Shown here piece after piece: positions 49,633 to 58,140 of a stretch of DNA of 64,000 nt. The number at the start of each line of letters is the position of its first letter. The first letter of the stretch is position 1. The notes beneath the pieces are model-generated. The model made no database searches. It worked only from the letters and a program-made list of their open reading frames with translations, and was not told where the DNA came from. A program made the translations under genes and the position numbers. The DNA comes from an uncultured Caproiciproducens sp. (GTDB lineage: Bacteria; Bacillota; Clostridia; Oscillospirales; Acutalibacteraceae), in assembly GCF_963664915.1 (NCBI RefSeq), contig NZ_OY761810.1, forward strand, positions 2,308,661 to 2,372,660, written 5' to 3'.

Positions 49633-50814
49633 ATGGATACGAATAACGAAATAATTCAATCGTTTGCTGATGCATTTAGTTTGCCTATTATTAACGATGA
49701 AACTCGTGTTTGGTTCTTCCGAACGCAATCGGGTTTATATTATTATGATTTTTATCTCAATAATTATATTGCTCTTGGCTGGGACTTAATTTCAAAAAGT
49801 CTGATTACTGATGATCAGATAGACAGCCAATCAAAGAAAGAGCGGATATCGAAATTATATCCTGATGAGCAACGTCCGGGGCTGATCTTCGGGCAAATGG
49901 ATACTTTTTACACAAAAATGCAGACAGGCGATTTAGTTGTCATCCCCTCTGGTGGGGGACGAGAGATTTCTATAGGAACGTTGGGGGATATATGCTTATC
50001 GGTAATTCATGGTGTAAGTGACAATGAGTATGAAGAGTGTACATATAAACACAAAAGAAAGGTGTCTTGGTTAAAAAGGGTTGATTTGTCGACTGATGTA
50101 TACCTTTCCAAAGTTTTGAGAGCACAGCAGACTATTTCAGACATCAGCGAGTACGCTGAAATGGTCTATAGAAATTTGCATCCTTGCTATATTTCGGAAG
50201 ATAGTCTTCATCTTATGTTACAAAAAAGAACATCCGCTGATTTCAGTATTACAGATAATATTTCATTGCAGCATTCTATTGTTCAAATAAATTACATATT
50301 ATCTGAGTACTTTGGTATTCAAAGTGAGTGTGAAAAAATAAAAATAAAGACGGCGGTTGGCTCTCCAGGGTTTTTAGAAATTTTGCTGCCTAGCATACCG
50401 GTTTCTACAATCGCAGTAGCATGTATATTTAAAACACTTGTTGGAAAGACAAAAAACAGCAACGGCGAGATGGCTACAGGAATTATGGCAATCATTTCTA
50501 AAGGTAATGACTTGTGGAATGACCATTGGAATCGCAAAAAAGTCAAAGCAGAGATTGAACAGATAGAGGCAATTACCAAAAGAACCCATGCTGAAACTGC
50601 ACAAATTGAAGCAAATATTCGAAAGTCAGATGCTGAAACACTTGCAATTTGCTCAACCACTAAGCAAACAAAAGCTCAGATCGAAACGGCTCTTGTTACA
50701 GAAGATAAGGATCAACTGGTGGTAGCAGAAGTAATCCGGAACTGTGAGGTATTGAAAACCGCTGCTGAACATAGTGGCATCCGGATCGATAAAAAGCTTG
50801 AGAATGTTAGTTGA
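49633..50814 (+). CDS. Unrecognised protein: EVE/PUA-like N-terminus, hydrophobic segment, coiled-coil tail
   Basis: 393 residues from ATG 49633 (GGAGGT 5 bases upstream). Residues about 22-120 resemble the EVE/PUA-like N-terminal module of Mrr-type restriction proteins: VWFFRTQSG, YIALGWD, then GDLVVIPSGGG and ISIGTLGD. A hydrophobic stretch (ILLPSIPVSTIAVACIF) lies near 265-285. A charged Ala/Glu/Gln/Ile-rich heptad region follows to about residue 370. No nuclease motif is visible. Low G+C and a place beside the right repeat mark it as island cargo. A defence role is inference only. Confidence 0.7.
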   Translation: MDTNNEIIQSFADAFSLPIINDETRVWFFRTQSGLYYYDFYLNNYIALGWDLISKSLITDDQIDSQSKKERISKLYPDEQRPGLIFGQMDTFYTKMQTGDLVVIPSGGGREISIGTLGDICLSVIHGVSDNEYEECTYKHKRKVSWLKRVDLSTDVYLSKVLRAQQTISDISEYAEMVYRNLHPCYISEDSLHLMLQKRTSADFSITDNISLQHSIVQINYILSEYFGIQSECEKIKIKTAVGSPGFLEILLPSIPVSTIAVACIFKTLVGKTKNSNGEMATGIMAIISKGNDLWNDHWNRKKVKAEIEQIEAITKRTHAETAQIEANIRKSDAETLAICSTTKQTKAQIETALVTEDKDQLVVAEVIRNCEVLKTAAEHSGIRIDKKLENVS

Positions 50815-51027
50815 TAGTTATCACATGTCAATAACCGCCTCCCGTGAAGTTGAAAATCAGGTTTTGGTTAACGGTTGAACTTTGTTCCTTGAAAACACGA
50901 AATAAGAGAATAATGAATGTTTAAGCGCTATTTTGAGGCTAGAGATACGAGTTTGAAAAGGCCAATGTAGTTGAGAAAAGACATTAAACATATTGGACTT
51001 TTCCTTGCCTGTTTAACTAGAATGCCA

Positions 51028-51056
51028 TTGTGACTTATTGGTAATAGTTGTATAAT
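51028..51056 (+). promoter_or_regulatory. Predicted promoter of a 43-aa ORF
   Basis: TTGTGA (51028-51033), a 17-base spacer and TATAAT (51051-51056), 34 bases before the ATG. Confidence 0.55.
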
Positions 51057-51089
51057 AATTCATATAGATTGATTAGGAGAATGTATACC

Positions 51090-51221
51090 ATGATTATGTC
51101 CTTAAGTGTGAAAAATCAAAGGATTGAAACGTCTGATATCACAAAAGACAGAGAATCTTCTCGTCTGCTAAACTTAACCCAGATGCCGAGGTTGAACGAA
51201 GGATGGACATTTTTTGTGTAA
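51090..51221 (+). CDS. Small hypothetical protein (43 aa)
   Basis: MIMSLSVKNQRIETSDITKD and onward, behind AGGAG (51076-51080) and a good promoter. No family recognised. It lies between the 393-aa gene and the right repeat. It could be a remnant, since no similar short gene is known to me. Bases 50815-51027 hold nothing I can identify. Confidence 0.4.
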   Translation: MIMSLSVKNQRIETSDITKDRESSRLLNLTQMPRLNEGWTFFV

Positions 51222-51305
51222 TGCCCTGAAAAGTAGAGTTGCACTTTAGATCTATGATTCAGAGCCGCTTCATTGCTAAATTGTTCCCACTTACCAACAA
51301 CAAGC

Positions 51306-51337
51306 GGTTGTCAGTTCGATTCTGACCAGTAGCTCCA
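51306..51337 (+). repeat. attR-like 32-bp repeat
   Basis: Identical to the tRNA-Thr 3' end at 38920-38951. The preceding bases do not continue the tRNA, so this is only the 3' portion. Confidence 0.88.
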
Positions 51338-51338
51338 G

Positions 51339-51368
51339 GCTCCTGCTGAATGTAGCAGGAGTTTTTTT
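51339..51368 (+). terminator. Displaced terminator of tRNA-Thr
   Basis: CTCCTGCT / AGCAGGAG stem with T7, two bases after the repeat. It makes sense as the original tRNA terminator before the island inserted. Confidence 0.85.
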
Positions 51369-51375
51369 ATATAAA

Positions 51376-51414
51376 AATCCCCCTGTGTACAGATTCTGTG
51401 CATACAGGGGGATT
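51376..51414 (-). terminator. Terminator of the chemoreceptor gene
   Basis: An 11-bp perfect stem (AATCCCCCTGT / ACAGGGGGATT) followed by T-rich sequence on the minus strand. Confidence 0.85.
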
Positions 51415-51453
51415 GGTGATGTTTGGAATGATTTAACAGCTGTTTAATTACTG

Positions 51454-53214
51454 TTAATATTTGTTTCCGGCAGTATTCCGTTCCGGCGCTTTTTCTTCCG
51501 TTGGTGCATGGTACCCTACTGGGCTCTGATAATCTTGATCTTTCAGCCTGAATTTCTGTACCAGGGTTTTCAGGGTCTGTGCCTGTCCTGAAAGCTCCTC
51601 GCTCGCTGCGGCGCTTTGTTCCGCAGTCGCGGAATTGTTCTGTATTACATTTGAAATCTGATCGACTCCAAGTGTGATCTGTCCAATCGCATCCGATTGT
51701 GCGGTGGAAGCTTTCGAAATGTGTTCCACTGTTTCGGTAACAACATTCGCGCTCTTTACTACGCGAAGAAGTGATTTTGCAGTTTCGGCAGCAATTCTTG
51801 TACCATTTTCAACTTGTTTCACCGAATTTTCAATTAATGCGGTAGTGTTTTTAGCCGCTTCTGCGCTTTTGCTTGCTAGATTTCTGACTTCGTCTGCAAC
51901 TACGGCAAAGCCCTTTCCTGCCGCTCCCGCTCGGGCTGCTTCAACGGCCGCATTCAGTGCTAGAATATTTGTCTGGAAAGCGATATCTTCAATTGTCTTA
52001 ATGATTTTTCCAATCTGACTTGAAGAATCGTTGATTTGCGTCATTGCGCTAAGCATTTCTTCCATATATTTATTGCTGACGTCAATCTCGGAACTAACCA
52101 AGGTGACATTTTTGCTCGCGTTTACAGCATTGGTGGCGTTATCCTTCACCTGTGCAGATATTTCAGTGATTGAAGCGGAAAGTTCCTCAATGGAGCTTGC
52201 CTGCTCTGTTGCACCCTGTGCAAGCGACTGTGCACCGTCTGAAACCTGCTCAGAACCGGATGCAACTTGCTCCGAAGCCTGATTGATCTGAGTCATGGTG
52301 TCGTTTAAGAACACAATAATACCCGACAATGAATCTTTCAAATCAGCATAATCGCCAATATAATCTAATTCGGAATTCACGTTTAAGTTGCCGTGCTCCA
52401 CCTCACCGAGATTCTTTGCGATATCCGCTATGTAAGCCCTTATGGATGCGGTTGATTTTGCGAAAGCTTCACCGAGTTCCCCAATCTCATTTTTGGAGTC
52501 AACATTGATTTCCACGTTCAGGTCACCCGCCGCCATTCTTTTTGCGGCTCGAGACATTTCCTTTACAGGTTTGCTGATAGACCTCGAAATCTTTAGGGCA
52601 ATGCCAAGGGAGAAAAGAAAGGCGATGACAATGACGGCAATAATGGAGAACATTGAAATGGTTGTCTCAGTGGAAAGATTTTTAGACATTTCGTTGCCTG
52701 TTGCTGTTTTTAAATCCAGCAGTGAGTCAATGGAAGTGCTGATCTTTTCCAGTATGGCTGTTCCCTCTGTTATTAACAGTGTCTGAGCTTCGGAGTTTTT
52801 ATTTTGCTCTGCTAGTGTGATGACACGGTCTTTCAGATTTTTGTAAGCGGACATGTTTTCGACAATCGTATTATAATAGCCCTTTTCCTTATCATTTGAG
52901 ATTGTTTTCTGTACGACTGCCAGATCTTGATCTATGTTTGCAATGGATTTATCCAGCTTATCAGCAGCACTTTTCATCTTATCGCCATCGGTGTAAATAA
53001 TAATGTCCCGAATAACTGCACGGCTGTTATTGAATTCTGCACTTAAACGACCCACATCACCTTGCGCAAAGCCATAATTCGACAAGGCTGCGTTATAATT
53101 TGTTCCGATACTCATCATTACGCACAGTCCGACAATTCCGCCTATACTGGAGATAAGCGTTACCGTCAAAAAAGCAATCATTAAGATTTTACCGATTTTC
53201 ATGTTTTTAATCAT
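51454..53214 (-). CDS. Methyl-accepting chemotaxis protein
   Basis: 586 residues. Membrane segments at about 10-33 and 185-208 enclose a four-helix-bundle ligand domain; HAMP and the long signalling coiled coil follow. The hairpin tip is near-canonical ([43 protein letters not shown]). AAGGAG is 9 bases before ATG 53214. No che genes are nearby, so it feeds a chemotaxis system encoded elsewhere. Outside the island. Confidence 0.96.
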   Translation of the reverse strand: MIKNMKIGKILMIAFLTVTLISSIGGIVGLCVMMSIGTNYNAALSNYGFAQGDVGRLSAEFNNSRAVIRDIIIYTDGDKMKSAADKLDKSIANIDQDLAVVQKTISNDKEKGYYNTIVENMSAYKNLKDRVITLAEQNKNSEAQTLLITEGTAILEKISTSIDSLLDLKTATGNEMSKNLSTETTISMFSIIAVIVIAFLFSLGIALKISRSISKPVKEMSRAAKRMAAGDLNVEINVDSKNEIGELGEAFAKSTASIRAYIADIAKNLGEVEHGNLNVNSELDYIGDYADLKDSLSGIIVFLNDTMTQINQASEQVASGSEQVSDGAQSLAQGATEQASSIEELSASITEISAQVKDNATNAVNASKNVTLVSSEIDVSNKYMEEMLSAMTQINDSSSQIGKIIKTIEDIAFQTNILALNAAVEAARAGAAGKGFAVVADEVRNLASKSAEAAKNTTALIENSVKQVENGTRIAAETAKSLLRVVKSANVVTETVEHISKASTAQSDAIGQITLGVDQISNVIQNNSATAEQSAAASEELSGQAQTLKTLVQKFRLKDQDYQSPVGYHAPTEEKAPERNTAGNKY

Positions 53215-53227
53215 TTTTACATTCTCC

Positions 53228-53407
53228 TTATGATTTCCATATTTCTTCGCAGCATTTGCTGAATCCAGAGGTTGTCAGAAAAATTTGCTCTTCCATCGCG
53301 GCATCTTGATCCGGTGAGCCCACCATAGGCTCGAGCGGATGCATTAGATCAGTGCACGCCAAGACAGTATTCCGGCTCTCTGATTTCAAACGAATTTAAA
53401 AATTCAT
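53228..53407 (-). pseudogene. Possible interrupted short ORF before the chemoreceptor
   Basis: GAGGTG precedes ATG 53407, which reads MNF and stops. The same frame then stays open for about 55 codons to a TAA that overlaps the ribosome binding site of the chemoreceptor gene. The rest of 53408-53640 holds no gene. Could be a broken small gene or chance. Confidence 0.25.
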
Positions 53408-53640
53408 AATTGCACCTCTTATCTTTACTTTAGCACTGCGAAGATATTGTAAGTCTTATATCGGAGAATACAAAAAAATAATTAGTTAAATTTAATGGTA
53501 AATAATGGATAGAACAATAGATATCCCTTTTCAAAAAATTCAGTATGTGTTATTATTTTTCCAGAAGGAAATACAAAGGACAGCCGACTGATTGAAAATA
53601 AATCTTGTGGACAGACTATCAGAACAGGAAGGGAAAAAAG

Positions 53641-54891
53641 ATGACCACATTTAATGAATTATATGACAGGCTTGTAAAAGCCTCTGTAGGGAATAAGGAG
53701 CCGCAGGAACTCGAAAAAATTCGTGAAGAAGAATTTGATCCGCATCATCTGGACTGTTTGTTAAATCCGGAAAAATACGCGCCGGTGATTCGCATTGAGG
53801 AATGCGTCTGCTCCGACAGTCCGCAGGCGGCCTGTGAAGGGAAATGCCTTTTTGATGCGCTTTTCAGGGACGAGAAGGGCAATATTGAAATAAACAAAGA
53901 TTTATGTGTTGGCTGCTCCGCCTGCATTGACAGCTGTCAGGCGAAAAGACTAACGGCCAGCCGTGATATTCTGCCTGCGCTTGCCGCCGTACATTCTGCG
54001 AAAGCTCCGGTTTACGCGATGATTGCGCCCGCTTTTATCAGTCAGTTCAGCAAGGACGTCACTCCGGGGAAGCTTCGTACCGCATTTAAGCAACTTGGAT
54101 TCGCCGGCATGGTTGAGGTTGCTCTTTTTGCTGACATTCTTACGCTGAAGGAAGCACTTGAGTTTAATAAAAATATTGTAAAAGAAACTGATTTTCAGCT
54201 TACGAGCTGTTGCTGCCCCATGTGGATCGCCATGATCAGAAAGGTGTACCACGAACTGATGCCCCATGTTCCCGGAGCGGTCTCTCCCATGGTCGCCTGC
54301 GGACGTGCCATTAAGTTTCTTCATCCGGATGCCCTGACGGTTTTTGTCGGCCCCTGTATTGCCAAAAAGGCCGAAGCGCGTGAACCGGATGTTTCCGCTT
54401 CGACTGATTTTGTGCTGACCTTTCAGGAAATGCAGGATGTTTTTGAGTTCGCGAAATTAAACCTTGCAGAACTGCCGGAGGACGAGCGAGATCATTCTTC
54501 CCGCACGGGGAGAATTTACGCCAGAAGCGGCGGGGTCAGCGAAGCGGTTCAAAGTGCTTCAAAACGGCTTAGTCCCGACCGTAAAATAACTGTTCGTGCC
54601 CATCAGGCCGACGGAGTTCCTGCCTGTAAGGCAATGATCAACGATTTGCTGGCGGGTAAAATCGACGCAAACTTTCTTGAGGGAATGGGCTGTGTCGGCG
54701 GATGCGTCGGCGGGCCTAAAGCGTTGATTCCCCGTGACGAGGGCCGTGCAAATGTAAATCAGTACGGTGAGGACGCCCTGTATCCCACCCCGATTGACAA
54801 TCCGTATGTCATTGAACTTCTGCATCGGCTCGGATTTGACACGGTGGAAAGTCTGATTGAGAACAGCGAAATCTTTACACGCAAATTCTAA
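53641..54891 (+). CDS. [FeFe]-hydrogenase H-cluster family protein
   Basis: 416 residues from ATG 53641 (AGGAAGG 7 bases upstream). The N-terminus has an irregular cysteine set (CVCSDSPQAACEGKC) then a ferredoxin motif LCVGCSACIDSC. The H-cluster motifs are L1 with Cys190-191-192 (SCCCPMW), L2 with Cys239 (GPCIAKKAE) and L3 with Cys351 and Cys355 (GMGCVGGCVGG). This resembles the poorly characterised group B hydrogenases rather than the group A catalytic enzymes. It is monocistronic and has no HydEFG maturases nearby. Activity is uncertain. Confidence 0.85.
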   Translation: MTTFNELYDRLVKASVGNKEPQELEKIREEEFDPHHLDCLLNPEKYAPVIRIEECVCSDSPQAACEGKCLFDALFRDEKGNIEINKDLCVGCSACIDSCQAKRLTASRDILPALAAVHSAKAPVYAMIAPAFISQFSKDVTPGKLRTAFKQLGFAGMVEVALFADILTLKEALEFNKNIVKETDFQLTSCCCPMWIAMIRKVYHELMPHVPGAVSPMVACGRAIKFLHPDALTVFVGPCIAKKAEAREPDVSASTDFVLTFQEMQDVFEFAKLNLAELPEDERDHSSRTGRIYARSGGVSEAVQSASKRLSPDRKITVRAHQADGVPACKAMINDLLAGKIDANFLEGMGCVGGCVGGPKALIPRDEGRANVNQYGEDALYPTPIDNPYVIELLHRLGFDTVESLIENSEIFTRKF

Positions 54892-54966
54892 TAAGTTCGA
54901 TTTGTGACTATGAATGTCCCTGTTTCTATGATATAATAAATCAATATCATAGATGGGGGCATTATT

Positions 54967-55554
54967 ATGGGTTACAAAGAAGATTTTGAAGAAATATATA
55001 AATCCAAAATAACGCGGGCCGGCAGTGCGGAACTGCTGGAATGGCTAAAAACTACGGATTTCTTTACCGCACCCGCCAGCACCAAATTTCACTGTGCCTG
55101 CCTTGGGGGGCTTGTCCAGCATAGTGTCAGCGTTTATCATGTCATGGTGAATAAACACTTCAACGCTGATACGGACAGTGAAGAAAGCTTTGCGATCTGC
55201 GGCCTTTTGCATGATGTCTGCAAGGCACAGTTTTATAAAGAGAGCACCCGCAATGTAAAAAACGAAGAGACCGGTTCTTGGGAGAAACGTCCGTACTATT
55301 CAATAGAGGACAGCTATCCATATGGCCACGGCGAAAAATCGGTCTATTTGATTGAACGTTTTATGCGTCTGAAAACCAGCGAGGCGATTGCAATCCGGTG
55401 GCATATGGGCGGTTTTGATGAATCCGTCCGGGGCGGCAGCTTTTCCATCGGTTTAGCTTGGCAAAAGTATCCGATTGCCGTCAAACTGCACCTTGCCGAT
55501 CTTGAAAGCACCTATCTTTGCGAAAAAGGGACGTCCATGATACACGGCAAATAG
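54967..55554 (+). CDS. HD-domain hydrolase
   Basis: 195 residues with the HD pattern: HCACLGGLVQHSVSV (first His), then LLHDVCKAQFY (HD), then HGEKSVYLIERF and HMGGFDE. These enzymes hydrolyse phosphate esters or nucleotides. The family occurs widely in Clostridia without assigned substrate. GGGGG precedes the ATG. A terminator follows. Confidence 0.85.
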   Translation: MGYKEDFEEIYKSKITRAGSAELLEWLKTTDFFTAPASTKFHCACLGGLVQHSVSVYHVMVNKHFNADTDSEESFAICGLLHDVCKAQFYKESTRNVKNEETGSWEKRPYYSIEDSYPYGHGEKSVYLIERFMRLKTSEAIAIRWHMGGFDESVRGGSFSIGLAWQKYPIAVKLHLADLESTYLCEKGTSMIHGK

Positions 55555-55598
55555 GATTTCCGTATCATGGCATGCTCAATTACATAGTCTTTTGCTTT

Positions 55599-55628
55599 GC
55601 GCCGGGAGATATCTCCCGGCGCTTTTTG
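55599..55628 (+). terminator. Terminator after the HD gene
   Basis: A 24-base perfect palindrome (GCGCCGGGAGAT and its complement) then T5. Confidence 0.9.
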
Positions 55629-55656
55629 GATTTTTTAATTATTTTTAAAAAATCAC

Positions 55657-55711
55657 TTGACAAATAATTAATATGATGTATTATTGTATTAAGTTATTAG
55701 TACAATAATAC
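55657..55711 (+). promoter_or_regulatory. GntR operon promoter and inverted-repeat operator
   Basis: TTGACA (55657-55662), 16-base spacer and TATTAT (55679-55684). GTATTATTGT (55678-55687) is repeated inverted as ACAATAATAC (55702-55711), 14 bases apart, overlapping the -10 box and start region. YtrA-type GntR repressors are expected to bind such sites. Confidence 0.75.
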
Positions 55712-55729
55712 AAAAACGGAGGTGGATTT

Positions 55730-56098
55730 ATGGCTTGGACTTTAAAATCCGACAGACCAATTTACTCACAGCTGATAGAACAAATTGAGTTATTGATTGT
55801 TTCGGGAATATATCCTGCCGGTTCAAAGCTGCCGTCAGTTCGCGACATGGCCGGCGAGGCTTCGGTAAACCCGAACACGATGCAGCGCGCACTGGCGCAG
55901 CTTGAAAATGACGGTTTATTATATTCGCAGCGTACAAGCGGCAGATTTGTAACGGAGGATGTGGAGAGCATTATGAAGACAAAAAACAATCTTGCACAGG
56001 GGTTAATTAAAGAATTTATTGAGAATATGAGCAATCTTGGTTACGATCGGCAGCAGACCATCTCTCTTCTTGAGAGGACAGCAGAGGAGGAAAAATAA
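55730..56098 (+). CDS. GntR-family (YtrA subfamily) regulator
   Basis: 122 residues: an N-terminal winged helix (SGIYPAGSKLPSVRDMAGEA, then VNPNTMQRALAQLENDGLL) and a short C-terminal dimerisation helix, which defines the YtrA subgroup. GGAGGTG precedes ATG. Its stop overlaps the ATPase start (TAATG). Likely represses its own ABC transporter operon at the inverted repeat upstream. Confidence 0.92.
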   Translation: MAWTLKSDRPIYSQLIEQIELLIVSGIYPAGSKLPSVRDMAGEASVNPNTMQRALAQLENDGLLYSQRTSGRFVTEDVESIMKTKNNLAQGLIKEFIENMSNLGYDRQQTISLLERTAEEEK

Positions 56099-56796
56099 TG
56101 GAGAACATTTTGGAATGCCAAAATCTGGTGAAATTTTTTCCCGGATGCCTGGCATTGAACGCAGTCAATCTGGCCGTGCCAAAGGGCAAAATCGTGGGGC
56201 TTCTCGGACCGAACGGCAGCGGAAAAAGCACCATGATTAAACTGGCTAACGGTCTCATCACGCCAACAAGCGGCAAAATTCTGATTAACGGTATGGAACC
56301 GGGCATTGAAACAAAAAAAATCATTTCTTATCTACCGGAGCGTACCTATTTGAATGACTGGATGAATGTCAATAATATGATTGAATTCTTCGGTGATTTT
56401 TATCAGGACTTCAACAAACAAAAAGCATATGACATGCTCCAGCGGCTTGGAGTAGACCCGTCGCTCAGACTGAAAACAATGAGCAAGGGCACAAAGGAAA
56501 AAGTTCAGTTGATTTTGGTAATGAGCCGTGAGGCGGAGCTTTATCTTCTGGATGAACCGATCGGCGGCGTGGATCCTGCGGCAAGGGACTACATCCTCGA
56601 CACGATTATCAGCAATTACAGTGAAAATGCAACCATCATCATATCGACTCACCTTATTTCAGATGTCGAAAAAATTCTGGATGAAGTTATTTTCATTAAT
56701 CAGGGGAATATTGTACTGGTTTCCACGGTCGATGACATTCGCGAAAAAGAGAATAAGAGCGTGGACGCACTGTTCAGGGAGGTATTTAGATGCTAA
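56098..56796 (+). CDS. ABC transporter ATP-binding protein
   Basis: 232 residues with Walker A GPNGSGKS, a degenerate signature MSKGTKEK and Walker B LYLLDEPIGGVD. Typical of ABC-2 transporters controlled by YtrA-type regulators, often linked to antibiotic or cell-wall stress. Overlaps both neighbours by a few bases. Confidence 0.92.
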   Translation: MENILECQNLVKFFPGCLALNAVNLAVPKGKIVGLLGPNGSGKSTMIKLANGLITPTSGKILINGMEPGIETKKIISYLPERTYLNDWMNVNNMIEFFGDFYQDFNKQKAYDMLQRLGVDPSLRLKTMSKGTKEKVQLILVMSREAELYLLDEPIGGVDPAARDYILDTIISNYSENATIIISTHLISDVEKILDEVIFINQGNIVLVSTVDDIREKENKSVDALFREVFRC

Positions 56797-57590
56797 GAAA
56801 ACTTCTAAAATATGAAATAAGGGCAACTAGCAGAATTTTTCTGCCAATGTATGCACTTTTAATTGTCTTCGCGCTGATCAATAAATTTTTCATGGCGGTG
56901 AACGCCGATTATCTGAAAATTCCGCAGGTTATCTCCGCAACGGTTTTTGTGGGAATTATTGTAGGCATCTGCGTCATGACGCTGGTTGTCACCATCCAGC
57001 GGTACAACAAAAACCTATTGTCCGACGAAGGGTATCTTTCGTTTACTCTGCCTGTCAAAATTCACAGCCACATCGACTGTAAAATGCTGGTTACACTGAT
57101 GTGGGCAGTGCTGAGCGTTCTTGCGTCCGCAATTTCTATTTTCGTAATGGCAGTCAATGAAAAAACAATTGTGGGGATTCAAAGATTTTTCAGTGAAGTT
57201 ATTCCCGCTTTTAATCAGCTTGGTCCTGCAGGCTATGTCATTGTGATTGAACTCCTGCTGTTAGCGGTGGTCGGTATCCTAAGCGAAACGCTTTCAATTT
57301 ACGCGGCAATTACAGTTGGAAATATGAGCTCCAAACATAAGATCTTGCTTGGTGTCGGCGCTTATTTGGGCTTTGGAATTATAGAACAAATCGTTGCTTC
57401 CATCTTTTTGACATCATTCGGTGAAAAGCTAGTTCACTATTTCGAATGGCTCAATATTGCGATCAATTCCGATCAAATTCTGGCGTTTCAGTATGTGATG
57501 CTGGGAATACTGATTTTCATGCTCATTTTTGGGCTGGCATATTATTTCTTAACCAATTGGATGCTTAGAAAAAAATTAAACTTAGAATAA
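56790..57590 (+). CDS. ABC-2 transporter permease
   Basis: 266 residues with about six membrane segments. It is the permease of the preceding ATPase and overlaps it by 7 bases. Short N-terminal LLKYEIRATSRIFLP then hydrophobic segments; no larger extracellular domain. Substrate unknown. Confidence 0.88.
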   Translation: MLRKLLKYEIRATSRIFLPMYALLIVFALINKFFMAVNADYLKIPQVISATVFVGIIVGICVMTLVVTIQRYNKNLLSDEGYLSFTLPVKIHSHIDCKMLVTLMWAVLSVLASAISIFVMAVNEKTIVGIQRFFSEVIPAFNQLGPAGYVIVIELLLLAVVGILSETLSIYAAITVGNMSSKHKILLGVGAYLGFGIIEQIVASIFLTSFGEKLVHYFEWLNIAINSDQILAFQYVMLGILIFMLIFGLAYYFLTNWMLRKKLNLE

Positions 57591-57612
57591 GTATAATGCA
57601 AATACAGCTTTT

Positions 57613-57640
57613 AGGCGCGTCGCATGACGCGCCTTTTTTA
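57613..57640 (+). terminator. Terminator after the GntR-ABC operon
   Basis: AGGCGCGTC / GACGCGCCT with GCAT loop and T6. Confidence 0.9.
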
Positions 57641-57787
57641 TGAGAAGTATTGTAAATGCTTTAATCATATTGCAATGGTTTCTAAAAAAATCTATAATAT
57701 AAATGCAGACTGCAAAATGGTTCTGCATACTGCCGGAATGAATTTTTAAAGGTCATTCGTTATGATGCGTTTTTACGAGAAAAATAC

Positions 57788-57816
57788 TTGTGAAAAAGAT
57801 CAAAGGATGATATAAT
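57788..57816 (+). promoter_or_regulatory. Promoter of the hydrogen-sensing cluster
   Basis: TTGTGA (57788-57793), a 17-base spacer and TATAAT (57811-57816). Confidence 0.7.
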
Positions 57817-57865
57817 AAATGTACGTTAAAAAATTAACAAATGATCAATGAGAGGGATGGCAACT

Positions 57866-58111
57866 TTGGAAATTACAATTTGCATAGGAAGCTCCTGTCA
57901 TCTAAAAGGTTCACGCGACGTCATTAAAATTTTTGAAAGATTAATATCCTTTCATCACCTGGAAGATAAAATCACAATAAAAGGATCGTTCTGCATGGAG
58001 GAATGTTCAAAAAACGGCGTGTGCATCTGTATCGATAACGAAAGGTTTAATGTTACCCCTTTCGAAACGGAATCATTTTTTAACTATGAAATTTTGACAA
58101 GAATAAAGTAA
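57866..58111 (+). CDS. Thioredoxin-like [2Fe-2S] ferredoxin-domain protein
   Basis: 81 residues from TTG 57866, 9 bases after AGAGGG (57851-57856); ATG 57848 and ATG 57857 are weaker choices. The four cysteines expected for a NuoE-like cluster appear as CIGSSC and FCMEEC, with one more in NGVCIC. These small proteins precede sensory hydrogenases in hfs-type clusters and probably pass electrons to or from them. Confidence 0.8.
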   Translation: MEITICIGSSCHLKGSRDVIKIFERLISFHHLEDKITIKGSFCMEECSKNGVCICIDNERFNVTPFETESFFNYEILTRIK

Positions 58112-58140
58112 CAGATTAAAGCAGAAATGAGTGAAATCAA

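Larger units (their letters stand above)
38952..51337. mobile_element. tRNA-Thr genomic island (about 12.4 kb, degenerate)
   Basis: Bounded by the 32-bp direct repeats. It contains decayed ICE-type genes (39250-39659, 49187-49360), ICE-like small genes (48065-48908), a sensing, transport and hydrolase module (40237-47893) and a cargo gene (49633-50814). The part right of 49.0 kb is visibly A+T-rich. No intact integrase, relaxase or conjugation genes are present, so it is a relic or a non-autonomous island. Confidence 0.82.
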
